From positions 62,001-126,000 of the forward strand of contig NZ_JAGQEE010000009.1 in assembly GCF_018304945.1 (NCBI RefSeq): 64,000 nt of DNA. The letters are read 5' to 3'. The position numbers were made by a program, and so were the translations under genes. The first letter of the stretch is position 1. Each line of letters opens with the position of its first letter. The notes under the pieces are model-generated. The model did not search any database. It saw only the letters and a list, made by a program, of their open reading frames with translations, and was not told the origin of the DNA. Source of the stretch: Collimonas humicola. GTDB taxonomy: Bacteria; Pseudomonadota; Gammaproteobacteria; Burkholderiales; Burkholderiaceae_D. This document shows, piece by piece, positions 1-10,208 of this stretch.

Positions 1-446
1 GTCAGCACCTCGGGCAGCGGCGCCCCTTCCAGCACCACCTTATAATTCGGATGGACCACCTCGGCGCCGAAAAAGCCATGGCGGATTTCACCGCGCGCGC
101 GAACCCGGGTGCCGACCGCCAGCTGTTTGGTCTGGCTGCCGTAGAAGTTCAGGAAGCGCATCACCAGCTGGCCGCTGTCGTCGGCGATCGTGACGATCAG
201 CTGGCGCCGCGGCCGGTACTGGATCTCGCAAGAACTGACCACCCCTTCTACCTGGGCGATGCTGGCGCCCATCATGCCTGCCTGGCGGATGGTGACGACC
301 TCGGTTTCGTCTTCGTAGCGCAGCGGCAGGTGCAAAACCAGGTCCATGTCGGTGCGCAAGCCGAGCTTCTCCAGCTTGCTGGCGCGGGTGTTCGCGGCTG
401 GGGCGGGGGCAGGTTTTGCGGCAGGTTTTCGCTTTGGAGCTGGCAT
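1..446 (-). CDS. recG: ATP-dependent DNA helicase RecG, N-terminal part (cut by window edge)
   Basis: The minus-strand frame starts at ATG 446 and runs off the left edge, giving about 148 residues. It begins MPAPKRKPAAKPAPAPA, a basic Ala/Pro-rich leader. It continues into LRTDMDLVLHLPLRYEDET and an OB-fold-like stretch (YRPRRQLIVTIADDSG, then VRARGEIRHGFFGAEVVHPN) typical of the RecG wedge domain. That domain binds branched DNA at stalled forks and Holliday junctions. The helicase motifs would lie outside the window. An in-frame stop ten bases upstream of ATG 446 makes this the only usable ATG at the 5' end. The gene is divergent from queA. Confidence 0.85.
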   Translation of the reverse strand, partial: MPAPKRKPAAKPAPAPAANTRASKLEKLGLRTDMDLVLHLPLRYEDETEVVTIRQAGMMGASIAQVEGVVSSCEIQYRPRRQLIVTIADDSGQLVMRFLNFYGSQTKQLAVGTRVRARGEIRHGFFGAEVVHPNYKVVLEGAPLPEVL

Positions 447-612
447 ATCGGACTGTTAATGGGTGGCTGGACGGCGGCAGGGCGTAAAATAGCGGGTTTG
501 CTCACGGGCTTGCTTGTCAATCGCGGTATCCTGTCCGGATTTCCAGCGTCTGCCATTGTAAAGCCTATGGCTGCAATGGCAACCCGAGCGTTATTTCATT
601 ATTTATCCGAGC
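447..612. promoter_or_regulatory. Divergent intergenic region between recG and queA
   Basis: These 166 bases separate the two divergent starts and must hold promoters for both. I see no convincing -35/-10 pair and no strong hairpin. The Shine-Dalgarno sequence before queA is weak (a GAG a few bases upstream). Apparent open frames crossing this stretch are shadows. Confidence 0.35.
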
Positions 613-1632
613 ATGCATTCTCTTTCCGATTACGATTTCGACCTGCCGCCAGAACTGATTGCGCAGACGCCCTTGGCCGAACGCAGCGCCTCGCGCCTGC
701 TGCACCTGGACGGCGAACAATTGATAGATCGTCAATTCACTGACATTGTCGAGCAGCTCAATGCCGGCGATCTGCTGGTGTTTAACGATACCCGGGTGCT
801 CAAGGCGCGCTTTTTCGGCATCAAGGAAACCGGCGGCAAGGTCGAGGTGCTGGTCGAGCGGGTGGTCGACGACCGTACCGTGCACGCCCAGCTGCGCGCC
901 TCGAAATCGCCGCCGGCCGGCGCCAGGATCCGCCTGGCCGATGCTTTCGACGTCACGGTGGGCGAGCGGGTCGGCGAATTCTATACGCTGCAGTTTCCCG
1001 CCAATGTGTTCGACTTGATCGATGCCCATGGCCGGCTGCCGCTGCCGCCGTATATCGAGCACGATGCCGACGCTTTCGATGAGACCCGTTATCAAACCGT
1101 CTACGCCAAGCATGCCGGCGCCGTGGCTGCGCCGACTGCGGGCTTGCATTTTGACCAGGCATTGCTGGAGCAACTACGCCAGAAGGGCATCGTCTTCGCT
1201 TATGTCACGCTGCACGTAGGCGCCGGCACCTTCCAGCCGGTGCGCAGCGAAAACCTGGCGGAACACAAGATGCACAGCGAGTGGTACACCATCGGCCAGG
1301 CCACGGTGGATGCGGTGCGCGGCACCAAGGCGGCCGGCGGCAAGGTGATCGCGGTTGGCACCACCAGCCTGCGGGCGCTGGAGTCGGCTTCGCAGTCAGG
1401 CGCCTTGCAGGCCGGCAGCGCCGATACCGCTTTGTTCATCACACCCGGTTACCGCTTCAAGACCGTGGACCGCCTGATCACGAATTTCCATTTGCCGAAA
1501 TCGACCTTGCTGATGCTGGTCTCGGCTTTTGCCGGCTATGACCGCATACGTGCCGCCTATGCCCATGCCATCGCCCAGCGCTATCGCTTCTTTAGCTACG
1601 GCGACGCAATGCTGCTCACTTATACCGCTTAA
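613..1632 (+). CDS. queA: S-adenosylmethionine:tRNA ribosyltransferase-isomerase QueA
   Basis: QueA transfers and isomerises the ribosyl part of S-adenosylmethionine onto preQ1-modified tRNA to form epoxyqueuosine, a cytoplasmic step of queuosine synthesis. The 339 residues match the family length. The start ([18 protein letters not shown]) aligns with the usual N-terminus. Family signatures include [42 protein letters not shown] and [19 protein letters not shown] near the C-terminus. tgt follows 24 bases later, so the two queuosine enzymes are probably co-transcribed. Nothing looks degraded. Confidence 0.97.
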   Translation: MHSLSDYDFDLPPELIAQTPLAERSASRLLHLDGEQLIDRQFTDIVEQLNAGDLLVFNDTRVLKARFFGIKETGGKVEVLVERVVDDRTVHAQLRASKSPPAGARIRLADAFDVTVGERVGEFYTLQFPANVFDLIDAHGRLPLPPYIEHDADAFDETRYQTVYAKHAGAVAAPTAGLHFDQALLEQLRQKGIVFAYVTLHVGAGTFQPVRSENLAEHKMHSEWYTIGQATVDAVRGTKAAGGKVIAVGTTSLRALESASQSGALQAGSADTALFITPGYRFKTVDRLITNFHLPKSTLLMLVSAFAGYDRIRAAYAHAIAQRYRFFSYGDAMLLTYTA

Positions 1633-1638
1633 TTTTGA

Positions 1639-2784
<1,146 letters not shown>

Positions 2785-2929
2785 AGTGGATTGCCTGGTG
2801 GGAAGTATGTATTTTGCAACTATTCCCCCGTAAACGGCTCTAAGCACACTGGTCCAATCTGCCGACGCCAACTATAGTGGCAGCAGGTTGGCCGATTTCC
2901 CGGCAATATGTAGCGCCGGGGAGCGGCTA
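2785..2929. other. Intergenic DNA after tgt with no recognised gene
   Basis: This 145-base stretch between the tgt stop and the long palindrome has no credible coding frame and no T-run terminator. It carries only small inverted motifs such as ccgtaaacgg. Confidence 0.4.
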
Positions 2930-3088
2930 GTGTAGTGTTTCGCATGTAATGGCGCTTAAGAAATGGTGTATTTTCGCGCCAGGCTAGACGCAAACCGGAG
3001 CGATAGTGGGCTATCGCGAGGATTTGCAACGACGCATGGCGTGAAAAGACGCCGTTTATTAAGTGTGATTATGTGCGCAACACTACAC
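2930..3088. repeat. 159-bp imperfect palindrome, MITE-like or REP-like element
   Basis: The left arm starts GTGTAGTGTTTCGCATGTAA and the right arm ends TGCGCAACACTACAC. Aligning the outer 52 bases of each arm by eye gives 41 matches. The complementarity continues inward to a perfect core, gcgatag-tggg-ctatcgc, centred near 3009. The whole segment could therefore fold into one long cruciform or RNA hairpin. It contains no transposase and no good reading frame. The compact symmetric design suggests a non-autonomous dispersed element, but no second copy was noticed in this window. Confidence 0.7.
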
Positions 3089-3095
3089 TCGACGG

Positions 3096-3122
3096 TTGCA
3101 TGCCGTTACCCAATGCTAGAAT
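3096..3122 (+). promoter_or_regulatory. Possible sigma70 promoter for yajC-secD-secF
   Basis: A TAGAAT hexamer (3117-3122) lies 36 bases before the yajC start. A TTGCAT hexamer (3096-3101) lies upstream with a 15-base spacer, shorter than ideal. It sits just outside the long palindrome, which may separate this operon from queA-tgt. The assignment rests on sequence similarity only. Confidence 0.35.
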
Positions 3123-3158
3123 GCTGGGCTATTTTCAAACTATTACCTGGAGCAACTC

Positions 3159-3512
3159 GTGTCAATTATTTCCAGCGCTTACGCGCAAACTGCACCTGCG
3201 GCTACCGCCGCTGCCGGCCCATTCGGCCTGAGCGGCAACCTGACCAGCTTTTTGCCGATCATCCTGATGTTCGTGGTGCTGTACTTCCTGATGATTCGTC
3301 CGCAAATGAAGCGTCAGAAAGAACAGAAAGCCATGATGGATGCCCTGGGCAAGGGCGATGAAGTAGTGACGGCCGGCGGCATGCTGGGCAAGATCACCAA
3401 GGTTGCCGACGGTTACGTCACCCTGGAAATCGCCAGCGGCACTGAAGTCGTGGTGCAAAAGGGTTCGGTTACTACATTGCTGCCAAAGGGCACGATCAAG
3501 ACGGCACTGTAA
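3159..3512 (+). CDS. yajC: Sec translocon accessory subunit YajC
   Basis: YajC is a small inner-membrane protein that associates with SecDF and SecYEG. The gene starts at GTG 3159, placed by a GGAG at 3149-3152, and encodes 117 residues. A hydrophobic segment (LPIILMFVVLYFLMIRPQ, about residues 31-48) ends in the family signature RPQMKRQKE. The cytoplasmic domain follows, with DEVVTAGGMLGKI. Length, order and the downstream secD and secF make the call firm. Confidence 0.95.
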   Translation: MSIISSAYAQTAPAATAAAGPFGLSGNLTSFLPIILMFVVLYFLMIRPQMKRQKEQKAMMDALGKGDEVVTAGGMLGKITKVADGYVTLEIASGTEVVVQKGSVTTLLPKGTIKTAL

Positions 3513-3534
3513 GCAGGCGCCTGACTGATGGAAC

Positions 3535-3558
3535 GAGAGCATCCGGATGGGTGCTCTC
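3535..3558 (+). other. Small hairpin between yajC and secD
   Basis: GAGAGCA (3535-3541) pairs with TGCTCTC (3552-3558) around a 10-base loop. No T-run follows, so it may be a weak attenuator or an RNA-stability element rather than a terminator. The rest of the 178-base gap shows nothing else. Confidence 0.3.
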
Positions 3559-3690
3559 TTCAAATGTATAGTCCGGAATAAAAAAGAGCCTGGCGGCGCA
3601 ATGCTACAAGACATCGCCGTAGGGCATCGGCTGCATCAACCATGCAAGCAAGAGACTCCCTCTGAGACTCACACAGAACGCTGAATCAAT

Positions 3691-5556
3691 ATGAATCGCT
3701 ATCCTCTCTGGAAATATATTCTGATCGTCATCGCGCTGCTGTTCGGCGTGCTGTACACCATACCGAATCTTTTTGGCGAATCGCCGGCGGTACAGGTCAG
3801 CAGCGGCAAATCGACCCTCAAGGTCGACAGTTCGCTGGCCGATCGGGTGTCGCAAGTGCTGCAGCAAGGCAATTTGTCGACGGACAGCGTCACGTTTGAG
3901 AACGCCGGCGCCCAAGGCACGGTACGCGCCCGTTTCCACGATACCGACACCCAGTTCAAGGCCAAGGCACTGCTGGAACAGAGCCTCAATACCGACCCGA
4001 CCGATCCGGTCTACGTGGTCGCCTTCAACCTGGTGCCGAATACGCCGCACTGGCTGCAAGCCATCCATGCGTTCCCGATGTACCTGGGCCTGGACTTGCG
4101 CGGCGGCGTGCACTTCCTGATGCAGGTCGACACCAAGGCGGTCATCAACAAGCGCCTGCAGGGTCTGCAAGCCAGCGTCCGCAGCGAATTGCGCGACAAG
4201 GATATCCGCTACAGCGGCATCAACCGCAATGGCGACACCATCGAAATCAGTTTCCGCGACCAGGATACGCTCAACAAGGCGCGCAATATCCTGACGCCGC
4301 AACTGACGGAAATGTCGATCCAGATAGCGCCTCCGGTTGCCGGTTCCGATCCGATGCTGACCGCATCGCTGAAACCGGAAGCGCTCAAGCAGATCGTCGA
4401 CAACGGCGTTACCCAAAACATCACCACGCTGTCGAAGCGGGTCAATGAGCTGGGCGTGAGCGAACCGATCATCCAGCGCCAGGGCGCGGACCGCATCGTG
4501 GTGCAGATGCCTGGGGTGCAGGACGTTTCGCGCGCCAAGGACATCATCGGCCGTACCGCGACGCTGGAAGTGCGCATGGTGGACGAATCGGTCACGCGCG
4601 GCACCGAAGCGACTGCCGCCATTCCGTTCGGCTCCGAACTGTTCAAGGTCGGCAAGAATGCGCCGGTAGTGCTGTACAAGGACCCGGTCCTGACCGGCGA
4701 CTATATTTCCAGCGCCGCCGTCAGCTATGACCAGAACCAGCAGCCTTCAGTCAGCCTCGACCTCAACGGCGACGGCGGCCGCAAGATGCGCGACGCTACC
4801 CGCGGCAAGGTCGGCAAGGCAATGGCGATCGTGCTGTTTGAAAAAGGCAAGGGCGAAGTCCTGACCGTGGCGACGATCCAGAGCGAGCTCGGTTCGCGCT
4901 TCCAGATCACCGGCATGGGCTCGACGGAAGCGGCGGCCGACCTGGCGCTGTTGCTGCGCGCCGGTTCCCTGGCAGCGCCGATGACCATCATCGAAGAACG
5001 CACCATCGGCCCGCAACTGGGCGCCGAGAACATCAAAAAGGGTTTTGACTCGACCATGTACGGTTTTGCCGTGATCGCCGCGTTCATGATCATCTATTAC
5101 ATGCTGTTCGGTTTCTTCAGCGTGCTGGCCTTGTCGGTCAACCTGCTGCTGCTGATCGCCGTACTGTCGACTCTGCAGGCCACCCTGACCTTGCCAGGTA
5201 TCGCCGCGATTGCGCTGACCCTGGGTATTGCGATTGACGCCAACGTGCTGGTGAACGAACGTATCCGCGAAGAACTGCGTAACGGCAATTCGCCGCAGGC
5301 TGCGATCTCGATCGGTTTCGACCGCGCCTGGGCCACCATCCTGGACTCCAACGTCACCACCCTGATCGCCGGCCTGGCATTGCTGATTTTCGGTTCCGGC
5401 GCGATCCGCGGCTTTGCCGTCGTGCACTGCCTGGGTATCCTGACTTCGATTTTCTCGGCGGTGTTCGTCTCGCGCGGTTTCGCCAATTTGTGGTACGGCC
5501 GCAAGAAGAAACTGACCAGCTTGTCGATCGGCCAGATCTGGAAGCCGACCGCTTGA
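3691..5556 (+). CDS. secD: Protein translocase subunit SecD
   Basis: SecD works with SecF in the inner membrane and uses the proton gradient to help pull exported proteins out of SecYEG. The 621-residue product begins with one membrane helix (WKYILIVIALLFGVLYTIP). A large periplasmic domain follows, containing the conserved LGLDLRGGVHF. The C-terminal helices run from about residue 450, with the conserved GIAIDANVLVNERIREEL. Length agrees with other betaproteobacterial SecD. yajC lies upstream and secF about 100 bases downstream. Confidence 0.97.
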   Translation: MNRYPLWKYILIVIALLFGVLYTIPNLFGESPAVQVSSGKSTLKVDSSLADRVSQVLQQGNLSTDSVTFENAGAQGTVRARFHDTDTQFKAKALLEQSLNTDPTDPVYVVAFNLVPNTPHWLQAIHAFPMYLGLDLRGGVHFLMQVDTKAVINKRLQGLQASVRSELRDKDIRYSGINRNGDTIEISFRDQDTLNKARNILTPQLTEMSIQIAPPVAGSDPMLTASLKPEALKQIVDNGVTQNITTLSKRVNELGVSEPIIQRQGADRIVVQMPGVQDVSRAKDIIGRTATLEVRMVDESVTRGTEATAAIPFGSELFKVGKNAPVVLYKDPVLTGDYISSAAVSYDQNQQPSVSLDLNGDGGRKMRDATRGKVGKAMAIVLFEKGKGEVLTVATIQSELGSRFQITGMGSTEAAADLALLLRAGSLAAPMTIIEERTIGPQLGAENIKKGFDSTMYGFAVIAAFMIIYYMLFGFFSVLALSVNLLLLIAVLSTLQATLTLPGIAAIALTLGIAIDANVLVNERIREELRNGNSPQAAISIGFDRAWATILDSNVTTLIAGLALLIFGSGAIRGFAVVHCLGILTSIFSAVFVSRGFANLWYGRKKKLTSLSIGQIWKPTA

Positions 5557-5664
5557 ACTGCAGTCCCGAATCAGGACCGCGATAGATATTCAATAACGCT
5601 GCCGGCGCGCTTCATCAGCGCGCCGGCACAGCAAGAACCAGTGGTGTGAACCAAAAGGAATGTG

Positions 5665-6609
5665 ATGGAACTTTTCCGTATCAAAAAAGATATTCCGTTC
5701 ATGCGCCATGCATTGATATTCAATGCAATTTCGGCGCTGACGTTTGTATTCGCCGTATTCTTCCTGTTCTCGAAAGGCCTGCATCTGTCGATCGAGTTTA
5801 CCGGCGGTACGGTGATCGAGGTCGCCTATTCCAAGCCGGCCAATATCGAGAGCATCCGCAAGACGGTCGAAGGCCTCGGCTATACCGATAATCAGGTGAC
5901 CAACTTCGGCACAGCGCAAGACGTCATGATCCGCTTGCCGGCCAAGAAAGGTGAAGACTCGGCTGCGCAAAGCGCCACGGTGCTGACTGCCTTGCAAAAG
6001 CAGGACGCCGACGTGACCCTGAAACGCACCGAGTTCGTCGGTCCGCAGGTGGGCGACGAGCTGGCGCACGACGGCTTGATGGCGCTGCTGTTCGTGGTGA
6101 TCGGCATCATGATCTACCTGGCCATCCGCTTCGAATGGAAGTACGCGGTAGCGGCGATTATCGCCAACTTGCACGACGTGGTGATCATTCTCGGCTTCTT
6201 CGCCTTCTTCCAGTGGGAATTCTCGCTGACGGTGCTGGCGGCGATCCTGGCGGTGCTGGGCTACTCCGTGAATGAATCGGTGGTGGTGTTCGACCGCGTG
6301 CGTGAAACTTTCCGCGACCGCCGCTTCGGCAAGCTGGCGGTGGCCGATGTCATGAACCATGCGATCACCAGCACCATTTCACGCACCATCATCACCCACG
6401 GCAGCACTGAAATCATGGTGTTGTCGATGTTCGTGTTCGGCGGTCCGGCGCTGCACTATTTTGCACTGGCGCTGACCATCGGTATTCTGTTCGGTATCTA
6501 CTCTTCGGTGTTCGTGGCGGCAGCGGTAGCCATGTGGCTGGGCGTCAAGCGGGAAGACATGATCAAGCCGATCAAGGAAAAGGATGATGTTGACGGCGCG
6601 GTGGTCTAA
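5665..6609 (+). CDS. secF: Protein translocase subunit SecF
   Basis: SecF is the partner of SecD in the proton-driven secretion motor. Start ATG 5665 is favoured over the adjacent GTG 5662 because AAGGA at 5655-5659 is better spaced. The 314 residues include the N-terminal helix, the periplasmic motif SIEFTGGTVIEV and a bundle of C-terminal helices with VNESVVVFDRVRE. SRTIITHGSTEIMVLSMF lies near the end. An intrinsic terminator follows directly. Confidence 0.97.
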   Translation: MELFRIKKDIPFMRHALIFNAISALTFVFAVFFLFSKGLHLSIEFTGGTVIEVAYSKPANIESIRKTVEGLGYTDNQVTNFGTAQDVMIRLPAKKGEDSAAQSATVLTALQKQDADVTLKRTEFVGPQVGDELAHDGLMALLFVVIGIMIYLAIRFEWKYAVAAIIANLHDVVIILGFFAFFQWEFSLTVLAAILAVLGYSVNESVVVFDRVRETFRDRRFGKLAVADVMNHAITSTISRTIITHGSTEIMVLSMFVFGGPALHYFALALTIGILFGIYSSVFVAAAVAMWLGVKREDMIKPIKEKDDVDGAVV

Positions 6610-6626
6610 GCGTCCGCAGTAATAAG

Positions 6627-6653
6627 AAAACCAGCCTGCGGGCTGGTTTTTTT
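6627..6653 (+). terminator. Rho-independent terminator after secF
   Basis: AACCAGCC pairs with GGCTGGTT around a short loop and is followed by a run of T. The stem is G+C-rich, in the classic intrinsic form. It ends the yajC-secD-secF transcript. Confidence 0.85.
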
Positions 6654-6660
6654 GTGGAGA

Positions 6661-6692
6661 AAAATGGCTGCCGGACTGGCAGCCATTTTTAT
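6661..6692 (-). terminator. Bidirectional terminator after purB
   Basis: AAAATGGCTGCC pairs with GGCAGCCATTTT around a GGACT loop. A/T runs on both sides mean it can act on both strands. It lies 19 bases beyond the purB stop and is a second barrier for secF transcripts. Confidence 0.8.
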
Positions 6693-6710
6693 TTCCGACT
6701 CAGAAGAGAC

Positions 6711-8192
<1,482 letters not shown>

Positions 8193-8269
8193 TTACCATT
8201 TGCACCGTGGTAAATATGCCGCTTTGCGCACGGGCCCGGTTGGCAATGAACAAAGTCGCCAATGTCGAA

Positions 8270-8278
8270 TGCTATAAT
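8270..8278 (+). promoter_or_regulatory. Extended -10 promoter for the GST gene
   Basis: TGCTATAAT matches the extended -10 consensus (TGN-TATAAT) exactly. It lies 29 bases before the ATG at 8308. No good -35 hexamer sits at the right distance, as expected for an extended -10 promoter. The rest of the 229-base divergent region up to purB shows no other clear signal. Confidence 0.6.
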
Positions 8279-8307
8279 CAGCCAACATTTTTTACCATAA
8301 GTGACAT

Positions 8308-8916
8308 ATGAAGCTGATCGGTTCCCTGGGTAGTCCTTTTGTTCGCAAAGTCCGTGTCGTGATGGCGGAGAAGAAGCTTGATTACGACTTTGTGCTGGAG
8401 GACGTGTGGGCGCCTGATACCAAGATCCAGGCTTCCAACCCGCTGGGCAAGGTGCCTTGCCTGGTGATGGAAGATGGCGGCGCCATGTTTGATTCGCACG
8501 TGATCGTCGAGTATCTCGATACCCTGACGCCAGTCGGCAAGCTGATCCCGATCAACAGTCGCGAGCGTTCCGAAGTCAAATGCTGGGAGGCGCTGGCCGA
8601 CGGCGTGCTGGAAGCCGGTGTGCTGATTCGCCTGGAAGGCACGCAACGGCCGGAGGAATTGCGCAGCCAGGCATGGATCGACCGCCAGCAGCGCAAGATC
8701 GACGCCGGCCTCAAAGCCATGTCTGCCGGCCTGGCGGAAAAGCCGTTTTGCTCGGGCACGCATTATTCGCTGGCTGACGTGGCGGTGGGCTGCGCGCTGG
8801 GCTGGCTCAGCTTCCGCTTTCCGGAAATCAACTGGCGCGAAGACTATCCGACCCTGGCCAAGCTGTTCGAGAAACTGTCCGAAAGACAGTCGTTCAAAGA
8901 CACTGTTCCGCAATAA
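8308..8916 (+). CDS. Glutathione S-transferase family protein, YibF-like
   Basis: The 202-residue protein has an N-terminal thioredoxin-like domain (KLIGSLGSPFVRKVRVVMAE, NPLGKVPCLVMEDG, FDSHVIVEYLD) and an all-helical C-terminal domain. The SPFVRK start and overall length resemble E. coli YibF, a glutathione S-transferase whose physiological substrate is not established. It may conjugate or reduce electrophiles with glutathione in the cytoplasm. It appears monocistronic, with its own extended -10 promoter. Confidence 0.85.
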   Translation: MKLIGSLGSPFVRKVRVVMAEKKLDYDFVLEDVWAPDTKIQASNPLGKVPCLVMEDGGAMFDSHVIVEYLDTLTPVGKLIPINSRERSEVKCWEALADGVLEAGVLIRLEGTQRPEELRSQAWIDRQQRKIDAGLKAMSAGLAEKPFCSGTHYSLADVAVGCALGWLSFRFPEINWREDYPTLAKLFEKLSERQSFKDTVPQ

Positions 8917-9229
8917 GCCAGTCTCAGATTACAGTCATTAACAATGGCAGCGCAGAATTTTCCATCCACATGCCAGGCTGCCGCCACCAGCGCAGCGGCA
9001 CTGTGCCGCGTTGTCAAAGCAAAAAAACAGCAGCTCATCTGACCGGAGCGCGCTGTTCCGTCAGATGGGCGACGGAACGGCTGGCTCTCGGCAAATTATC
9101 CCGCAGGCAAACTCCCCCGCACCTCTGAACGGACTCTGAACGCTCCTCATTCAGCGACGAGCTGCATGCGCCGATGACCAAGGCAAGCCGAGTCTTGCGC
9201 GCGCGGCTGCAGCAGTTCGCGTAGTGTGA
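8917..9229. other. Intergenic region with competing inverted repeats
   Basis: No coding frame is supported in these 313 bases. Two hairpins can be drawn. CATCTGAC 9036-9043 pairs with GTCAGATG 9060-9067, and GTTCCGTC 9055-9062 pairs with GACGGAAC 9071-9078. They share bases 9060-9062, so they exclude each other. Neither is followed by a T-run. They may end the GST or AraC transcripts, which converge here. Confidence 0.35.
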
Positions 9230-10033
9230 TTAAGCGGCAGGCCCTGCTTTTTTTGGCGCAAAGAAAGTCGACGGCGACTGGCCGAAGGTCTTCTTGAACA
9301 TGGCGGAAAACGCCGACTGGCTGGCATAGCCGAGTTCGGCCGCGACCAGCGACAGCGGCATGCCGCGCGCGATCATCGGCGCAGCATGCGCCAGCCGCAC
9401 CTGCTGCCGCCACTGGCCGAAGGTCATGCCGAGATCCTTCTCGAACAGGCGCGCCAGCGTCCTTTCCGAAGCGCCGGCCTGGTCCGCCCAGGCGGCCAGC
9501 GTCATGCCGGAGTCGGGTGCTTCGATCAAGGCCTGGCAGATGGCCTGCAAGCGTTTTTCGGTAGGCAAGGCGACCCGGATGCCCGGCGTCCTGGCCGCCA
9601 TCAGTTCATCCAGGATCAACTGCGCCAGCAGCGATTCGCGCACGCTGTCGACGTCGGCTTCGGTCAGGGCGGCGATCAGTTCGCGCAACAGGGTCGAGAC
9701 TTCCAGCACGATGCATTCCTGGCCGGCAAACGGGTTGGCGTCAGCGTGGATGTACAAAGCGCGCAATTGCGATTTTTCTATGGTGGCGATTTCATGCACC
9801 AGTTGCGGCGGAATCCAGATCGCTCGCAGCGGCGGCACAATCCAGGTGCTGTTGCCGACCGTGACGCGCAGCACGCCCTCGGGCGCGTAGGTGACCTGGC
9901 CCCAGGGGTGGGAGTGGGCAGGCAGCAGCTTGGCAGCGCCGAGGTCACGGGCGCGCAGGCGCACCGGGTGGCGGGCGTCGGGTACTACATCGAGCAAGCC
10001 TATCGTGGTGTGGGTCAGGATGTTCGCTGGCAT
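9230..10033 (-). CDS. AraC-family transcriptional regulator with cupin N-terminus
   Basis: The 267-residue protein has an N-terminal cupin-like sensing domain (LPAHSHPWGQVTYAPEGVLR) and a C-terminal pair of helix-turn-helix motifs. The motifs show AAWADQAGASERTLARLFEK and LSLVAAELGYASQSAFSAMF, then GQSPSTF. The layout matches the NimR/YeaM-like AraC group, whose members often control a neighbouring efflux gene. It is divergent from an fsr-like transporter 175 bases away, so control of that gene is likely. The effector cannot be read from sequence. Confidence 0.88.
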   Translation of the reverse strand: MPANILTHTTIGLLDVVPDARHPVRLRARDLGAAKLLPAHSHPWGQVTYAPEGVLRVTVGNSTWIVPPLRAIWIPPQLVHEIATIEKSQLRALYIHADANPFAGQECIVLEVSTLLRELIAALTEADVDSVRESLLAQLILDELMAARTPGIRVALPTEKRLQAICQALIEAPDSGMTLAAWADQAGASERTLARLFEKDLGMTFGQWRQQVRLAHAAPMIARGMPLSLVAAELGYASQSAFSAMFKKTFGQSPSTFFAPKKAGPAA

Positions 10034-10208
10034 GGGGATAGATGAAATTGGCGGAAATGCGACAAATTATGTCTTCCTATCTTAAAACAGTCTTCCGCTT
10101 TTTGCTTACACTTCAGTCTTGCGAATGATAAGCAGTAGTCCGGCTGCAGCCTGGCCGCTTTGTTGTCCTTTTTGTTTGCGCCTCTTCCCAACTATTCAGT
10201 TCATCGCC
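10034..10208. promoter_or_regulatory. Divergent control region, AraC regulator and Fsr-like pump
   Basis: This 175-base region separates the two starts and should carry the regulator's operator. It contains T/A-rich segments (for example near 10060-10110) but no clear operator repeat. A TTG-initiated extension of the pump frame back to 10119 reads as low-complexity and is not favoured. Confidence 0.35.

Noticed and set aside
51-743. Plus-strand frame across recG and the queA start
   Set aside because: It overlaps two well-supported genes, and its sequence is a reverse shadow of the RecG wedge domain.
2930-3088. Interpretation of the palindrome as an insertion sequence
   Set aside because: No transposase frame and only 159 bases; a non-autonomous or structural repeat is the most that can be said.
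2963-3361. Frame running through the palindrome into yajC
   Set aside because: It starts inside an inverted repeat and overlaps yajC in another frame; no domain or ribosome site supports it.
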